NCBI RefSeq assembly: GCF_022023855.1
Contig: NZ_CP059450.1
Coordinates: 1,004,001 to 1,068,000 of the forward strand
Direction of reading: 5' to 3'
Origin: Azospirillum brasilense
GTDB lineage: Bacteria; Pseudomonadota; Alphaproteobacteria; Azospirillales; Azospirillaceae
DNA length: 64,000 bases
A model generated the notes under the pieces. It did no database searches. It was not told the origin of the DNA and saw only the letters and a program-made list of their open reading frames with translations. The position numbers were made by a program, and so were the translations under genes. Positions 52,417 to 60,510 of this stretch are shown in pieces. Numbering within the stretch: the stretch's first letter is position 1; each line of letters opens with the position of its first letter.

Positions 52417-52951
52417 GAAGTAGCTGGCCGAGCGCTGCTTCGTCGCGCTTCCGAGGTACGCAATCGCGCAGCGCGCCGTAGACCAGCCCGGCCATGCAGA
52501 GCAGGTCGGCGGCCAGCCCGAAGGTCGAGCCGGACAGGAAGTCATGCGCGACCCAGCAGGCCCCGGCCAGCAGGAACAGGGCGCGCAGCAGCAGCGCCGA
52601 CCGGCACCAGCGCGCCGCAGTACCGAGAGCCATCCCAGCCGCTGCACAGGCCGATGGCCAGCCCGCCCAGGTCGAGGCGGCCAACACGGCAAGCGCAGGC
52701 AGCGTGGAGATGTAGAGCGCCCGGCACCAGCGCGGACGATCGTCAGGCCAAGCGGTGGCGACCTGCAGGACGGACAGCCCGGAGAGTGCCGCACCGGTGC
52801 CAGCCCCGATCAACAGGTAGTGCAGCGCGAACGCCGCGGCGGAGGCGCCCTGCCCGGCCAGCAGCGCGCGGCGACCGGACAGCCAGGGCCAGAGGGCCAC
52901 CAGGGCGAACCCGGCGCCACCGGCGAGGTCGGAGAGGTGAAGAACGGTCAT
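52367..52951 (-). CDS. YgjV-like inner-membrane protein
   Basis: A 194-residue protein with about five hydrophobic segments (LAGGAGFALVALWPWLSGRRALLAGQ in segments, LHYLLIGAGTGAAL, TLPALAVLAAST, GLAADLLCMAGLVYGAL), fitting the YgjV family. The start at 52951 follows GTGAGGGG. It lies 8 bp after the holin-like gene on the same strand, so the two are co-transcribed. Role unknown; a part in lysis control is possible from position only. Confidence 0.6.
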   Translation of the reverse strand: MTVLHLSDLAGGAGFALVALWPWLSGRRALLAGQGASAAAFALHYLLIGAGTGAALSGLSVLQVATAWPDDRPRWCRALYISTLPALAVLAASTWAGWPSACAAAGMALGTAARWCRSALLLRALFLLAGACWVAHDFLSGSTFGLAADLLCMAGLVYGALRDCVPRKRDEAALGQLLPTSQAPTPGPPSVEPR

Positions 52952-52959
52952 GGCGCCCC

Positions 52960-53493
52960 TCACTTCCGCAGCAGCTTGTCCTTGGCCGCGCTGCCGGCGC
53001 TGGAGCCGACCCAATAGGACACCACCGCCGACGCCATGGTGGTCAGGGCGCCGAGCATCAGCGTGGCGTTCTGGTCGATCGCGCCGGCCGGCTGGCTCAG
53101 CACCCGGTACAGCACGATGCCGAACGTCGCCAGGACGATGGTTGAGACGACGGGCGCGCCCCAGGAGATGCGGCTGCCGGCCTGGGCAAGTTGGACGGTT
53201 TGAGCGCGAGCGTCGGCCCGGTCCTCATTGTCCAGCCGCAGCAGCGCCACGACCTGATCGCCCTGCTGGCGGTACAGCTCGGCCAGCTTCGCCGGATCGG
53301 TCTGCGCCGCGGCGACGGCGCGTTCGGCTTCCGCTGGGGTGGTGATCGGGATGCCGGTGACCTTCGAGACGACGGACACCGCAGCCTCGCCGACCTTCTG
53401 GGCGGTCTCGCCGGTGCCGAGGGCGGCCTTGGCGACCTCGGGCAGAAGCACCGGGGCAAGGGCGGTGAGGATCGGGATGAGCAGTGGCAGCAT
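52960..53493 (-). CDS. Holin-like phage membrane protein
   Basis: A 177-residue protein from 53493 (GGAGGGG eight bases upstream). An N-terminal hydrophobic stretch (LPLLIPILTALAPVLLPEVA), a soluble helical part (AELYRQQGDQVVALLRLDNEDRADARAQTVQLAQ in segments) and two C-terminal membrane helices (WGAPVVSTIVLATFGIVLYRV, LMLGALTTMASAVVSYWVG in segments) with a basic tail (KDKLLRK) match the 3-TM holin-type proteins of tailed phages. It should permit endolysin release. Confidence 0.65.
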   Translation of the reverse strand: MLPLLIPILTALAPVLLPEVAKAALGTGETAQKVGEAAVSVVSKVTGIPITTPAEAERAVAAAQTDPAKLAELYRQQGDQVVALLRLDNEDRADARAQTVQLAQAGSRISWGAPVVSTIVLATFGIVLYRVLSQPAGAIDQNATLMLGALTTMASAVVSYWVGSSAGSAAKDKLLRK

Positions 53494-53518
53494 GATGGGT
53501 GCCCCTCCTTCGGGCATG

Positions 53519-53549
53519 AAAAATGCCGCCTCGGCGGGGGCCGGGCGGC
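53519..53549 (-). terminator. Hairpin plus T-tract upstream of the holin-like gene
   Basis: On the minus strand GCCGCC (from 53549) pairs with GGCGGC and is followed by ATTTTTC. It sits about 25 bp before the holin-like ATG. Confidence 0.6.
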
Positions 53550-53609
53550 TGGGGTGGATTCGGGTTGTTGGTGGCTGGAACGGCGGTGCACCAGGTGGGT
53601 TGATCCGCC

Positions 53610-53792
53610 ATGGACACACGAGCTTCCGCGGCCCGGTTTCAGCGGCTCCTCCAACTTCGGGAGGACGCTTTCAAGCGGGCGCGGTCGTTACAGGAGCAGA
53701 GCCGGGAACTGCTCGCGCAAGCCGTACAGGCTCGGCTCGAAGCGCAGGATATCTGCGCCCGAGCAGCGGCGAGGCGGCAAAGGAAAGGTTGA
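53610..53792 (+). CDS. Small coiled-coil protein (60 aa)
   Basis: A 60-residue charged helical protein (FQRLLQLREDAFKRARSLQEQSRELLAQAV in segments, RLEAQDICARAAARRQRKG). The continuous heptad-like pattern supports a real coding region. The ribosome site is weak (GGTGGG). It diverges from the holin-like gene. Function unknown. Confidence 0.5.
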   Translation: MDTRASAARFQRLLQLREDAFKRARSLQEQSRELLAQAVQARLEAQDICARAAARRQRKG

Positions 53793-53884
53793 GGTTGCGC
53801 TGAAACCAAGCGGCGGGGTGAACGATTGTCAGGATGGCGCGTCAGGCGCATCCTATGAGGGTGTACAGGTCAATGGAGCCCGGC

Positions 53885-54136
53885 ATGCCCAAGCCTCAGT
53901 ACAGCAGCAGGCTCATGGCCCAGGGGTACCTGACACAGGATCAGATCCTGCTCCTGCTGACGGCTGATCCCGGCACCGGGGAAGTCTACACGCAGAGCGC
54001 ACACGCCCCCTGCGCGGCGCCGGAGTGGCTCGTGGTGGAGTGCCACGACCGCGGGCTGATCACACCGGGCCACTGTCCGGGCCGGTGGCGGCTCAGCCGT
54101 GACGGGTGGGATGCCTGGAACGCGCTGCTGGATTGA
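53885..54136 (+). CDS. Small hypothetical phage protein
   Basis: An 83-residue protein. The ATG at 53885 has GGAG six bases upstream; starts at 53873 and 53834 are alternatives. The sequence YLTQDQILLLLTADPGTGEVY, VVECHDRGLITPG and RWRLSRDGWDAWNALLD looks like a small winged-helix-type fold. The last 45 bp have a near-copy at 56366-56409, on the far side of the cargo block. Function unknown. Confidence 0.6.
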   Translation: MPKPQYSSRLMAQGYLTQDQILLLLTADPGTGEVYTQSAHAPCAAPEWLVVECHDRGLITPGHCPGRWRLSRDGWDAWNALLD

Positions 54137-54195
54137 TGGCGGACATCCCGCCGGCGTTCAGCTCAGCTCATCCGCTGGTGCCGATTCCCCCTCGC

Positions 54196-54573
54196 TCAGG
54201 AGGCCAGCCCCGTCCGTCCGGACAGCAGGGCGGTGATCACCGGGACCAGCGCGGACAAGGAATAAGGCTTGCGCAGGACCACCAGCCGTCCCGGCTCCTC
54301 GACAGGAATGTGCTCGCTGAATCCGGTCGAGACGACAACCGGCAAATCGGGGCGCCGCTGCCGGATGAGCCGGATCAGCGCCTCACCGCCCATCACCGGC
54401 ATGCGCATGTCGGTGAGCAGGAGGTCAGCCGGATCGATGGCGTCAGCCTCGATGGCCGTCAGTCCGTTGTGCGTGACGGTGACCCGAAACCCCTCGGACT
54501 CAAGAAAATCGGCCACCACCATGGCAACCAGATCCTCGTCCTCGGCCAGCAGAACATGAGGGGATTCGCGCAT
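54196..54573 (-). CDS. Stand-alone response-regulator receiver domain
   Basis: A 125-residue CheY-like protein. The acidic pair is in HVLLAEDEDLVAM, the phospho-acceptor Asp in LLLTDMRMPVMGG (about residue 55), the Thr/Ser in VVVSTGFS and the Lys in VVLRKPYS. It has no output domain, so it works through protein contacts or as a phosphate sink. No kinase is nearby. It is divergent from the WbqC/WecE block and belongs to the inserted cargo. Confidence 0.88.
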   Translation of the reverse strand: MRESPHVLLAEDEDLVAMVVADFLESEGFRVTVTHNGLTAIEADAIDPADLLLTDMRMPVMGGEALIRLIRQRRPDLPVVVSTGFSEHIPVEEPGRLVVLRKPYSLSALVPVITALLSGRTGLAS

Positions 54574-54653
54574 CAGCCACCCGCATCAACGAGAATATGA
54601 CCGCCATTTCTATCCAGATAACAACTCATGCACAGCAGAAAGATTGCATCCTC

Positions 54654-55070
54654 ATGCCTTCCAGCATGAGCTCGGCCGCGCCTCATTGGGGCCATTCACT
54701 TCCCGTTGGTGTTACACATCGCCCCGATAAGTCTCCAACGGGTAAGCGCATCATTATCATTCAATCTAGCTACGTGTCCGAGAAAGGTCGCTTTGATATC
54801 ATCTGCTCGATAGACGGATTTTCCCTGTTCGACTGCGTGTCGTTTGTCCGGTGCGGCTGGCGCAACCGCATCAAGACGGAGCGGGGTGTGCAATGGCTGA
54901 CAATCCCGACCGAGACCAAGGGATGCTATCAACAGGCCATCCAGGAAACACGGATCGCCGGGTCCTGGGCGGGCGAGCGGTGGAGGGTGATCAGCCGTGC
55001 CCCTCATTTCGCCGCGCTCGCTCCCCGACCCAAGGCGTTCTGCGGCGAGTTCGAGCGCGAGGTGATGCTG
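54654..55070 (+). pseudogene. WbqC-family N-terminal fragment, in frame with the aminotransferase
   Basis: The frame upstream of the aminotransferase reads IIIIQSSYVSEKGRFDIICSIDGF (in segments), WRNRIKTERGVQWLTIP and ISRAPHFAALAP, the first half of WbqC-like proteins of O-antigen clusters. Full WbqC proteins are about twice as long. The frame is open from 54597 straight into the aminotransferase, so a fused 573-residue protein is possible. A ribosome site (GAGGTG) before 55071 favours a separate downstream start and a truncated WbqC. Confidence 0.6.
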
Positions 55071-56318
55071 ATGAGCGACATGACGATTCGCTTCAACCGC
55101 CCCAAGTTGGCCGGCAACGAACTGGAATACATCCGCGAGTCCCTGGAGCAGGCGCACTTTTCCGGAGACGGAGCGTTCACCAAACGCTGCCAAGCGTGGC
55201 TGGAACGGCGACTTGGGGCACCGCAGGCCTTGCTGACCCATTCCTGCACGGCAGCGCTGGAGATGGCCGCCCTTCTGACCAACGTCGGTCCGGGGGATGA
55301 GGTCATTATGCCCTCCTACACCTTCGTGTCCACCGCGAACGCCTTCGTGCTGCGCGGAGCGGTGCCTGTCTTCGTGGACATTCGGCCGGACACGCTTAAC
55401 ATCGACGAGCGCTTGATCGAGGCGGCGATCACGCCCCGCACCCGCGCCATCTGCGTGGTGCATTACGCCGGCGTCGCCTGCGATATGGATGCGATCGACG
55501 CCATCGCCGCCCGGCATGGTCTGGCGGTGATCGAGGATGCCGCGCAGGCGCTGATGTCTGCGTACCGCGGCCGTCCGCTCGGCACCTTCGGCGCCTTGTC
55601 GGCCTTCTCCTTCCACGAGACCAAGAACCTGATCTCCGGCGAGGGAGGCGCCTTGGTCGTCAACGATCCGGATTTGATCGCCCGCGCCGAAATCATCCGC
55701 GAGAAGGGCACAAACCGCGCGCGCTTCCTCCGTGGCGAGGTCAACAAGTACACCTGGGAGGACATCGGTTCGTCCTATCTTCCCTCCGACATGCTGGCGG
55801 CGTTTCTTCTCGCTCAATTCGAGAATGCCGAGCGGCTGGACGAGGAGCGCCATGCCTTGTGGAACGCCTACCATGAGGCTCTGGCACCGCTGGAGGAACG
55901 CGGCCTGTTGCGCCGTCCGCTAATCCCGGCCGAGTGTCGGCACAATGCACATCTGTATTACGTCCTGGCGCGCACGGCCCGTGAGCGCAATGCGTTGATC
56001 GCCCACCTGCGGACGAACGGCATTCAGGCGCCGTTTCATTACGTGCCGCTACATACCGCGCCGGCAGGAAGGCGTTTTTCCTGCGCTGCAGGGGAATTGC
56101 CCATTACGGTCGATCTCTCCGCAAGGCTGCTGCGTCTTCCGATGTGGTACGGGTTGGGTGATAGAGTCTGGCAGGTGGTCGAAGCCGTGCAGGATTTCTT
56201 CCGCACGGCCCACTCGAGAGCGGCGGCAACAACAGGCTATGCTGCCTCAAGGGCGTCGGCGCGTAATTTGGCTTGGGTGCCAAGCACATCCGGCGAGGTT
56301 CATACCAACGCCACCTGA
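55071..56318 (+). CDS. wecE: dTDP-4-amino-4,6-dideoxygalactose transaminase (WecE/RffA-type)
   Basis: A 415-residue DegT/DnrJ/EryC1 aminotransferase that follows WecE motif for motif: IRFNRPKLAGNELEYI, LLTHSCTAALEMAALL, EVIMPSYTFVSTANAFVLRG, VVHYAGVACDMD, IEDAAQA, FSFHETKNL (PLP-binding Lys about residue 182), EKGTNRARFLRGEVNKYTW and FHYVPLHTAPAG. The enzyme makes the amino sugar (Fuc4N) used in surface polysaccharides. About 35 residues beyond the usual C-terminus look non-homologous. GAGGTG sets the start. A polysaccharide gene inside phage late genes is unusual. Confidence 0.9.
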   Translation: MSDMTIRFNRPKLAGNELEYIRESLEQAHFSGDGAFTKRCQAWLERRLGAPQALLTHSCTAALEMAALLTNVGPGDEVIMPSYTFVSTANAFVLRGAVPVFVDIRPDTLNIDERLIEAAITPRTRAICVVHYAGVACDMDAIDAIAARHGLAVIEDAAQALMSAYRGRPLGTFGALSAFSFHETKNLISGEGGALVVNDPDLIARAEIIREKGTNRARFLRGEVNKYTWEDIGSSYLPSDMLAAFLLAQFENAERLDEERHALWNAYHEALAPLEERGLLRRPLIPAECRHNAHLYYVLARTARERNALIAHLRTNGIQAPFHYVPLHTAPAGRRFSCAAGELPITVDLSARLLRLPMWYGLGDRVWQVVEAVQDFFRTAHSRAAATTGYAASRASARNLAWVPSTSGEVHTNAT

Positions 56319-56365
56319 GGCGTTGCACAGTTGGAAAATGATGGAAGCGATCATTTTCCAACCGT

Positions 56366-56409
56366 ATCAACCGTGACGACTGGGGTGCCTTGAACGCGCT
56401 GCTGAATTG
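56366..56409 (+). repeat. Partial duplicate of the 3' end of the gene at 53885-54136
   Basis: The bases ACCGTGACGACTGGGGTGCC...AACGCGCTGCTGAATTGA match 54093-54136 with few differences, including the stop codon. It encodes the same RDxWxAxNALL ending. It marks the right edge of the cargo block. Confidence 0.7.
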
Positions 56410-56416
56410 ATCGCGG

Positions 56417-56755
56417 CTACAGCTGCTCTCTGGCCCGCGTCAGGAAAGCCTGACAGCGCGCCATCTCATCGCGCAGCCATTCCCGGTAACCGGGGGTGCC
56501 CTGTGCCGGTGGATCTGCCGGCTGGATGTGGCAACCCCGCCGACCGCAGCCGCCGCAACGCGCCTTGCGGGCCAGCATGCAGAGATCGGTGGCCGGATCG
56601 AACTTCGCGAGCAGCATCTTCATGTCCCGGAAGCTGTGCCGCCGGCAGATCGGGCACCAGAACTCCAACTGCGTGACGCCTCGCTTCGCCAGGGTGCCCA
56701 GGGCGTTCATCCTGTACGACGGTTCGTGTTTCGGTGGGTGGTTCGGTTCCGGCAT
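56417..56755 (-). CDS. Zinc-ribbon-like phage protein
   Basis: A 112-residue protein. FWCPICRRHSF and CMLARKARCGGCGRRGCH provide a CxxC plus a Cys-rich second half, as in small zinc-binding proteins. The last 40 residues (PGYREWLRDEMARCQAFLTRAREQL in segments) are helical. It is convergent with the cargo block. No function known. Confidence 0.65.
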   Translation of the reverse strand: MPEPNHPPKHEPSYRMNALGTLAKRGVTQLEFWCPICRRHSFRDMKMLLAKFDPATDLCMLARKARCGGCGRRGCHIQPADPPAQGTPGYREWLRDEMARCQAFLTRAREQL

Positions 56756-56934
56756 AGGAGAACGTTACGAGAACATTCCTAGGCGGTCAATGGGGCGAAT
56801 GGTGGGTGGCGGCGATCCCGCTGCCGGCCCCAGCGGGGAGACCTGCGTTTTATGTGACATCCATCACATGTTTTCCGGCCCCGACTCCGCGACGCTACAT
56901 ACTCGAGAATGCAACATGCAGCGGTGAACGTGCC

Positions 56935-57204
56935 ATGTCATCGAAGAAGCCGAGGAACGTAATGATCGCCGGGCGCCGCACCAGCATGCGGTTGGAGCCG
57001 GCCTTCTGGGACGCCCTGACCGAGATCGCGCAGAGGGAAGGGCTGACAGTGAGCGAACTGTGCACCCGCCTCGCCGAACGCGTGGAGGCGCTGGACACCA
57101 ACAGCCTGTCCAGCGCCGTGCGGGTCTACGTGATGGGGTATTTCAGGGCGGCCACGCCCATGCGGGAAGAGGCTCGCTGGGAGCTGGCCGTGGCGGCGGA
57201 GTGA
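56935..57204 (+). CDS. Ribbon-helix-helix regulator, paralogue of the gene at 40442-40810
   Basis: An 89-residue protein. The start NVMIAGRRTSMRLEPAFWDALTEIAQREGL (in segments) and VSELCTRLAERVEAL form a ribbon-helix-helix domain closely like that of the 40442 gene. The C-terminus (SAVRVYVMGYFRAATP) also aligns with VRTFVADYYRAAATE there. Weak ribosome site. Probably a DNA-binding regulator of the element. Confidence 0.75.
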   Translation: MSSKKPRNVMIAGRRTSMRLEPAFWDALTEIAQREGLTVSELCTRLAERVEALDTNSLSSAVRVYVMGYFRAATPMREEARWELAVAAE

Positions 57205-57230
57205 CGGGCCGGAAGGCGGGTTGGCGCTGG

Positions 57231-57794
57231 TCAGGCAGAAAGGTCGGTCAGGCTGTTGACCTTCTCGGTAAACCAGCTGGCCAAGCACCGCTTCGAGCAA
57301 AATGAGGCTTCGGCTTGAGCATTCCGCTGCGGCAGGCCGTCCAGCAGATCGACCGAGGCCGATCCGGTCAGCTTCTCCAGATCGTGGTCGTGGTAGCCGA
57401 TGTCGGCGGAGAGCGTCACGGGGAGTTCGCCGTCAGCGATCATCACGGCGCGGCCCGGCGCCTCCACCTTCATGGCGGCGACGTTCAGCGCGTAGGACTT
57501 GCGGTCCAGAGGCTTGCGGCAGTGGTGGCAGGTCATGGTGCGGCCCGAGCGGATGAAGTAGTGGCAGACCTTGGCGGCCCGCCCGCTGTTCGGCGCGAAC
57601 CGCAGGGTGTGATTCACCGAGGGGCTGAAGGTCGGCGCCGCGGCGTTCCCGTCCCAGGTCCACCGGACACCGTTGCGGAACGGGTTGTCCACGGCGATCT
57701 GGAGCATCGCATTGCAGCCGGGGCACCAGTGTTCGTGCAGGGCCAGCTCGCCGTACTGCCGACGGACCAGCTTCGGGCTGAGGAGTTCGGTCAT
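57231..57794 (-). CDS. DUF6527-like phage protein with zinc-binding C-terminus
   Basis: A 187-residue protein. HEHWCPGCNAMLQIAV, WTWDGNAAAPTFSPSV and CHYFIRSGRT match DUF6527, a family common next to phage tail or lysis genes. After residue 90 comes a second part with CHHCRKPLD and FCSKRC, a likely zinc site. The hairpin at 57812-57842 lies just upstream. Function unknown. Confidence 0.65.
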   Translation of the reverse strand: MTELLSPKLVRRQYGELALHEHWCPGCNAMLQIAVDNPFRNGVRWTWDGNAAAPTFSPSVNHTLRFAPNSGRAAKVCHYFIRSGRTMTCHHCRKPLDRKSYALNVAAMKVEAPGRAVMIADGELPVTLSADIGYHDHDLEKLTGSASVDLLDGLPQRNAQAEASFCSKRCLASWFTEKVNSLTDLSA

Positions 57795-57811
57795 GGGAGG
57801 CTCCGGAAAAG

Positions 57812-57842
57812 GAAAAGCCGCCGGGCGGGATGCCGGGCGGCT
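57812..57842 (-). terminator. Hairpin plus T-tract between two minus-strand genes
   Basis: On the minus strand GCCGCCCGGC pairs with GCCCGGCGGC and runs into TTTTCC. It separates the PLD-like gene from the DUF6527-like gene. Confidence 0.65.
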
Positions 57843-57858
57843 TGCTAGGGCGGAAACA

Positions 57859-58818
57859 TTATTGCCTGCTTGCAGTCTGCGCTCTTAGCATTTTTCCTGC
57901 CGGCCCGCCGTCACAGGAAGAACATGCAACTGGCCTGTGTTGCGACTCCATGATTTTAAGCAAACTATTAATAGATGCGCTGAGATTTATAGACTCTGCA
58001 CGCTCCCACATACGCGTAAATTCTGCCCTAAACGGATTATAAAGAGCTGAAGGATCAGGAGTTCTATCAAAGCTATAAGCAGGGGTATTATCAACATGCT
58101 TACCATACTCATAATGCTGAAGCCAAAGCCTATCGCTTGAAAATATCATCTTCCATACCGGTGGCCAATCGAATAAACGAACCTCTATATCAGAACCTCT
58201 ATTCTTAAGCTTTTTGCAAAATGATAAAGTTTTCACAAGTTCATTTCTATAATCATTAACGTCAACTTCCACGTTTGCAGCCCTCATCTCAATTGCTTCT
58301 GAGTAAGGGTATACAAGAAGAATTTTTACACTTTTCCCAAAGTTATTAATAACATCATGAAGTGGCGATGATGGAGAACCAAAAGTCGCCCATCCATTTG
58401 CGCCGGAGATAAGAATCGCGTTGTTGTTTACGTCATTTAGATGGTGAGCGCAGTCGTCCCAGCTTTCCTTCTTTTCTTGCTCAGTATTTCTAGGAAGAAA
58501 AGCCCGAATACCGACGCGACGGACCAGAATACGCCTTTTCATTGAACGCTTAATAAATGGATAGCCATGGGTAACAATGGCCCAGACCCCCATAATTCCT
58601 GCAGAAGTCCAAAGAAAACGGTCCCAGTGTATTGCTACATATACGCGCGCCCACTCCCAGAAAGACGCCCAAATTTGAGCGCCCATCTTGTCGACGCCGT
58701 CAATTTCCGTTTGGAATATTGTGTTGTATATAGCCACACCTACGCCTGGCACGAACGGGCCAAGCGTGGCGACCAAGAACACTGAAACGTATCTGAGAAT
58801 TTTCGAAAGAGCGGGCAT
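57859..58818 (-). CDS. AT-rich membrane-anchored protein with PLD-like C-terminal domain
   Basis: A 319-residue protein. Two N-terminal membrane helices (LRYVSVFLVATLGPFVPGVGVAIY in segments, FLWTSAGIMGVWAIV) precede a soluble domain with NNAILISGANGWATFG, VKILLVYPYSEAIEMRAANV and DIEVRLFDWPPVWKMIFSSDRLWLQHYEYG (in segments), the strand pattern of phospholipase-D-like effector domains, though without clear HKD motifs. Its ATG follows a T-rich terminator directly, with no Shine-Dalgarno, so the start is uncertain. AT-rich. It may be a superinfection-exclusion protein; that is speculation. Confidence 0.55.
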   Translation of the reverse strand: MPALSKILRYVSVFLVATLGPFVPGVGVAIYNTIFQTEIDGVDKMGAQIWASFWEWARVYVAIHWDRFLWTSAGIMGVWAIVTHGYPFIKRSMKRRILVRRVGIRAFLPRNTEQEKKESWDDCAHHLNDVNNNAILISGANGWATFGSPSSPLHDVINNFGKSVKILLVYPYSEAIEMRAANVEVDVNDYRNELVKTLSFCKKLKNRGSDIEVRLFDWPPVWKMIFSSDRLWLQHYEYGKHVDNTPAYSFDRTPDPSALYNPFRAEFTRMWERAESINLSASINSLLKIMESQHRPVACSSCDGGPAGKMLRAQTASRQ

Positions 58819-58843
58819 AAAAAATGCCTACCAGATGGCAGGC
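58819..58843 (-). terminator. Strong hairpin plus T6 ending at a start codon
   Basis: On the minus strand GCCTGCC, loop ATCT, GGTAGGC, then ATTTTTT. The T-tract touches the ATG at 58818 of the PLD-like gene. Confidence 0.75.
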
Positions 58844-58873
58844 CGATATTCAACGGGTTGTTTATCTAATTTT

Positions 58874-59059
58874 TCACAATCGCTTTTGTTTGCGCCCTGG
58901 GTTCTCATCCATGATAATTGCGCGCGGAGCGAGCCGCTGCTCAACCAACTTATCGATCTTGCTAATGATGGTGCCGCCCGCTCCAACCTGAGCCGCAACT
59001 CCAAGAGCGATAATTACCGCCGCTGGAATCGATAACAGCACGGTTAATGTGGTTTCCAT
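58874..59059 (-). CDS. Small single-pass membrane protein in the lysis region
   Basis: A 61-residue protein. GAGG seven bases upstream sets the ATG at 59059. One membrane helix (LTVLLSIPAAVIIALGVAAQVG) is followed by a basic tail (PGRKQKRL). The size and layout suit a holin or antiholin, but such simple proteins cannot be assigned by sequence. It lies between the endolysin and PLD-like genes. Confidence 0.5.
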   Translation of the reverse strand: METTLTVLLSIPAAVIIALGVAAQVGAGGTIISKIDKLVEQRLAPRAIIMDENPGRKQKRL

Positions 59060-59345
59060 ACGCACACCTCACTTGACAGGCGCGGTCTTATGTAACCTGC
59101 CGCTCCTGATGTCAAGTACCGTACACCCGATTACGCGTATCGTCATCGGGATTTTAGTCATAAAATGGTGCCGGACCGATATATATTTTTTCACGGTATG
59201 CCTTACCCATCTTATGGGTGGGCTAATGAGTGCAATTTCCTCATTCAGCACCAGATGCCTCTGTTCGTTCGTGGGCGTTGGGACGGAGTTACCTGACCAT
59301 TACGGAAGGCAATGATTTTACAGATTAATTTTCTAGGAACCTCCC

Positions 59346-60188
59346 TCACACCAGCCCCAGCGCGATCGCCGTCCGCGTGTCCACCCGCCCGGTGACCGGC
59401 AGCCGATGCACGGCCTGGACCTGCTCGACCGCGTTGGCCGTCCGCCGGCCGAAGTCGCCATCCTCCACGATGGACGGGAAGCCGCAGCGCTGGAGCGCCC
59501 GCTGCAGGGCCGCCACGTCCGGCCCGACGTCCCCGATCCCCAGCACGCCGTCGCCCGCGGCGCCGCGAACCCGCTGATAGGCGGCGGCCAGCTTCTCGTC
59601 ATAGGCGTTCTCCCGGAAGGCCGTCCCGTTGTACCCGCGGGCGAAGTCGCTCCAGCGCTTGCCCCGCAGAGCCGGCAGCAGCCCGCACGCCGTGACGAAG
59701 GCGTTGAAGGCGGCAAGCTGGGCGGCGGCGCTGTCCGCCATGGCCCGTACGAAGCTCTCGACGTCGCCGAAGCCGCACATGGCGTGGTTGCTGCCCAGGA
59801 TCTGCGGCATACCCCAGGACGCCGCCTTCAGAGCGACCGCCGGCCCAATGGCGCGGTGCTGGCAGGCCCGGTTGAGCCGGTCGTATTCGCCGGCCGCCGT
59901 GCTGGAGTAAAGGCCACGATCCCAGCTTCGTTCCGCCAGACCAGGCACAGTCACGCCCCCATTGAGGCGGTAGGCGATGTGGGCCTCGAACAGGATCGGC
60001 ATGCGGCCGTCGGGCCGGTAAGCGCTGCGGCCGCCGGTCTCCACGATCAGAACGGCGCGATAGGCCGCCTCCTCGACACCGAGGGCGGCAGCAGCGGTGG
60101 CGATGTCGGTGGGGCCGAGCGGGCGCGCGGCGCCGACGACGGTGGGCAGGCGCACGGCTTCAGCCGCGCCGGAGGGCGTGGTGGTCAT
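59346..60188 (-). CDS. Phage endolysin: N-acetylmuramidase (DUF3380) with peptidoglycan-binding domain
   Basis: A 280-residue protein. Residues about 25-205 match the DUF3380 muramidase: RAVLIVETGG (catalytic Glu), ILFEAHIAYRLN, YDRLNRACQHRAIGPAVALKAASWGMPQILGSNHAMCGF (in segments) and FARGYNGTAF. The last 65 residues (VGPDVAALQRALQRCGFPSIVEDGDFG in segments, GRVDTRTAIALGL) are a PG_binding_1 domain. It cleaves the glycan chain of peptidoglycan at the end of the lytic cycle. No signal peptide, so release depends on a holin. Confidence 0.9.
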   Translation of the reverse strand: MTTTPSGAAEAVRLPTVVGAARPLGPTDIATAAAALGVEEAAYRAVLIVETGGRSAYRPDGRMPILFEAHIAYRLNGGVTVPGLAERSWDRGLYSSTAAGEYDRLNRACQHRAIGPAVALKAASWGMPQILGSNHAMCGFGDVESFVRAMADSAAAQLAAFNAFVTACGLLPALRGKRWSDFARGYNGTAFRENAYDEKLAAAYQRVRGAAGDGVLGIGDVGPDVAALQRALQRCGFPSIVEDGDFGRRTANAVEQVQAVHRLPVTGRVDTRTAIALGLV

Positions 60189-60336
60189 GAGTTACTTCCT
60201 CTTTGGAATTGTTTTAAAGAGCAGCCGCGTTTAGGGTCCCGCGATCTGCTATCCACGGCAGAAATTAGCTGAACCTTGGCGGCTCTCTGGGGCCGCCATT
60301 CTTTTTCCCAGCGCCGATCCCCTACCGAGGGGAGGT

Positions 60337-60510
60337 TCAGCCAGCGGACCGCCGCACCGGCGGCCCAAGCTGCTGGAAGCCGGAGCACATGCCCCGGCGC
60401 GCGTTGACGAGGAGGTGCGCCAGCAGCAGGAGGGCATCGTCCTTGCTGCCCTCGCAGTCGGCCAGGGCCTGCGTGGCGACCTGCTGGTCCGTCTCGTTCA
60501 CTTTTGCCAT
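60337..60510 (-). CDS. Small hypothetical protein overlapping the coiled-coil gene
   Basis: A 57-residue frame from the ATG at 60510, overlapping the 3' end of the coiled-coil gene by 13 bp. VNETDQQVATQALADCEGSKDDALLLLAHLLVNARRG (in segments) is a helical sequence. Nested or overlapping partners are usual for spanin pairs, but it lacks a lipobox, so an Rz1 role is not supported. Confidence 0.45.
   Translation of the reverse strand: MAKVNETDQQVATQALADCEGSKDDALLLLAHLLVNARRGMCSGFQQLGPPVRRSAG

Noticed and set aside
54597..56318. Calling one 573-residue WbqC-WecE fusion protein as the main annotation
   Set aside because: The frame is open throughout, but a ribosome site before 55071 and full-length WecE from there make two units more likely. 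Kept as an alternative.
60278..60306. Plus-strand terminator (GGCGGC/GCCGCC then ATTCTTTTT)
   Set aside because: The hairpin is real, but the surrounding genes are all on the minus strand and there is no plus-strand transcript for it to end; left out of the feature list.
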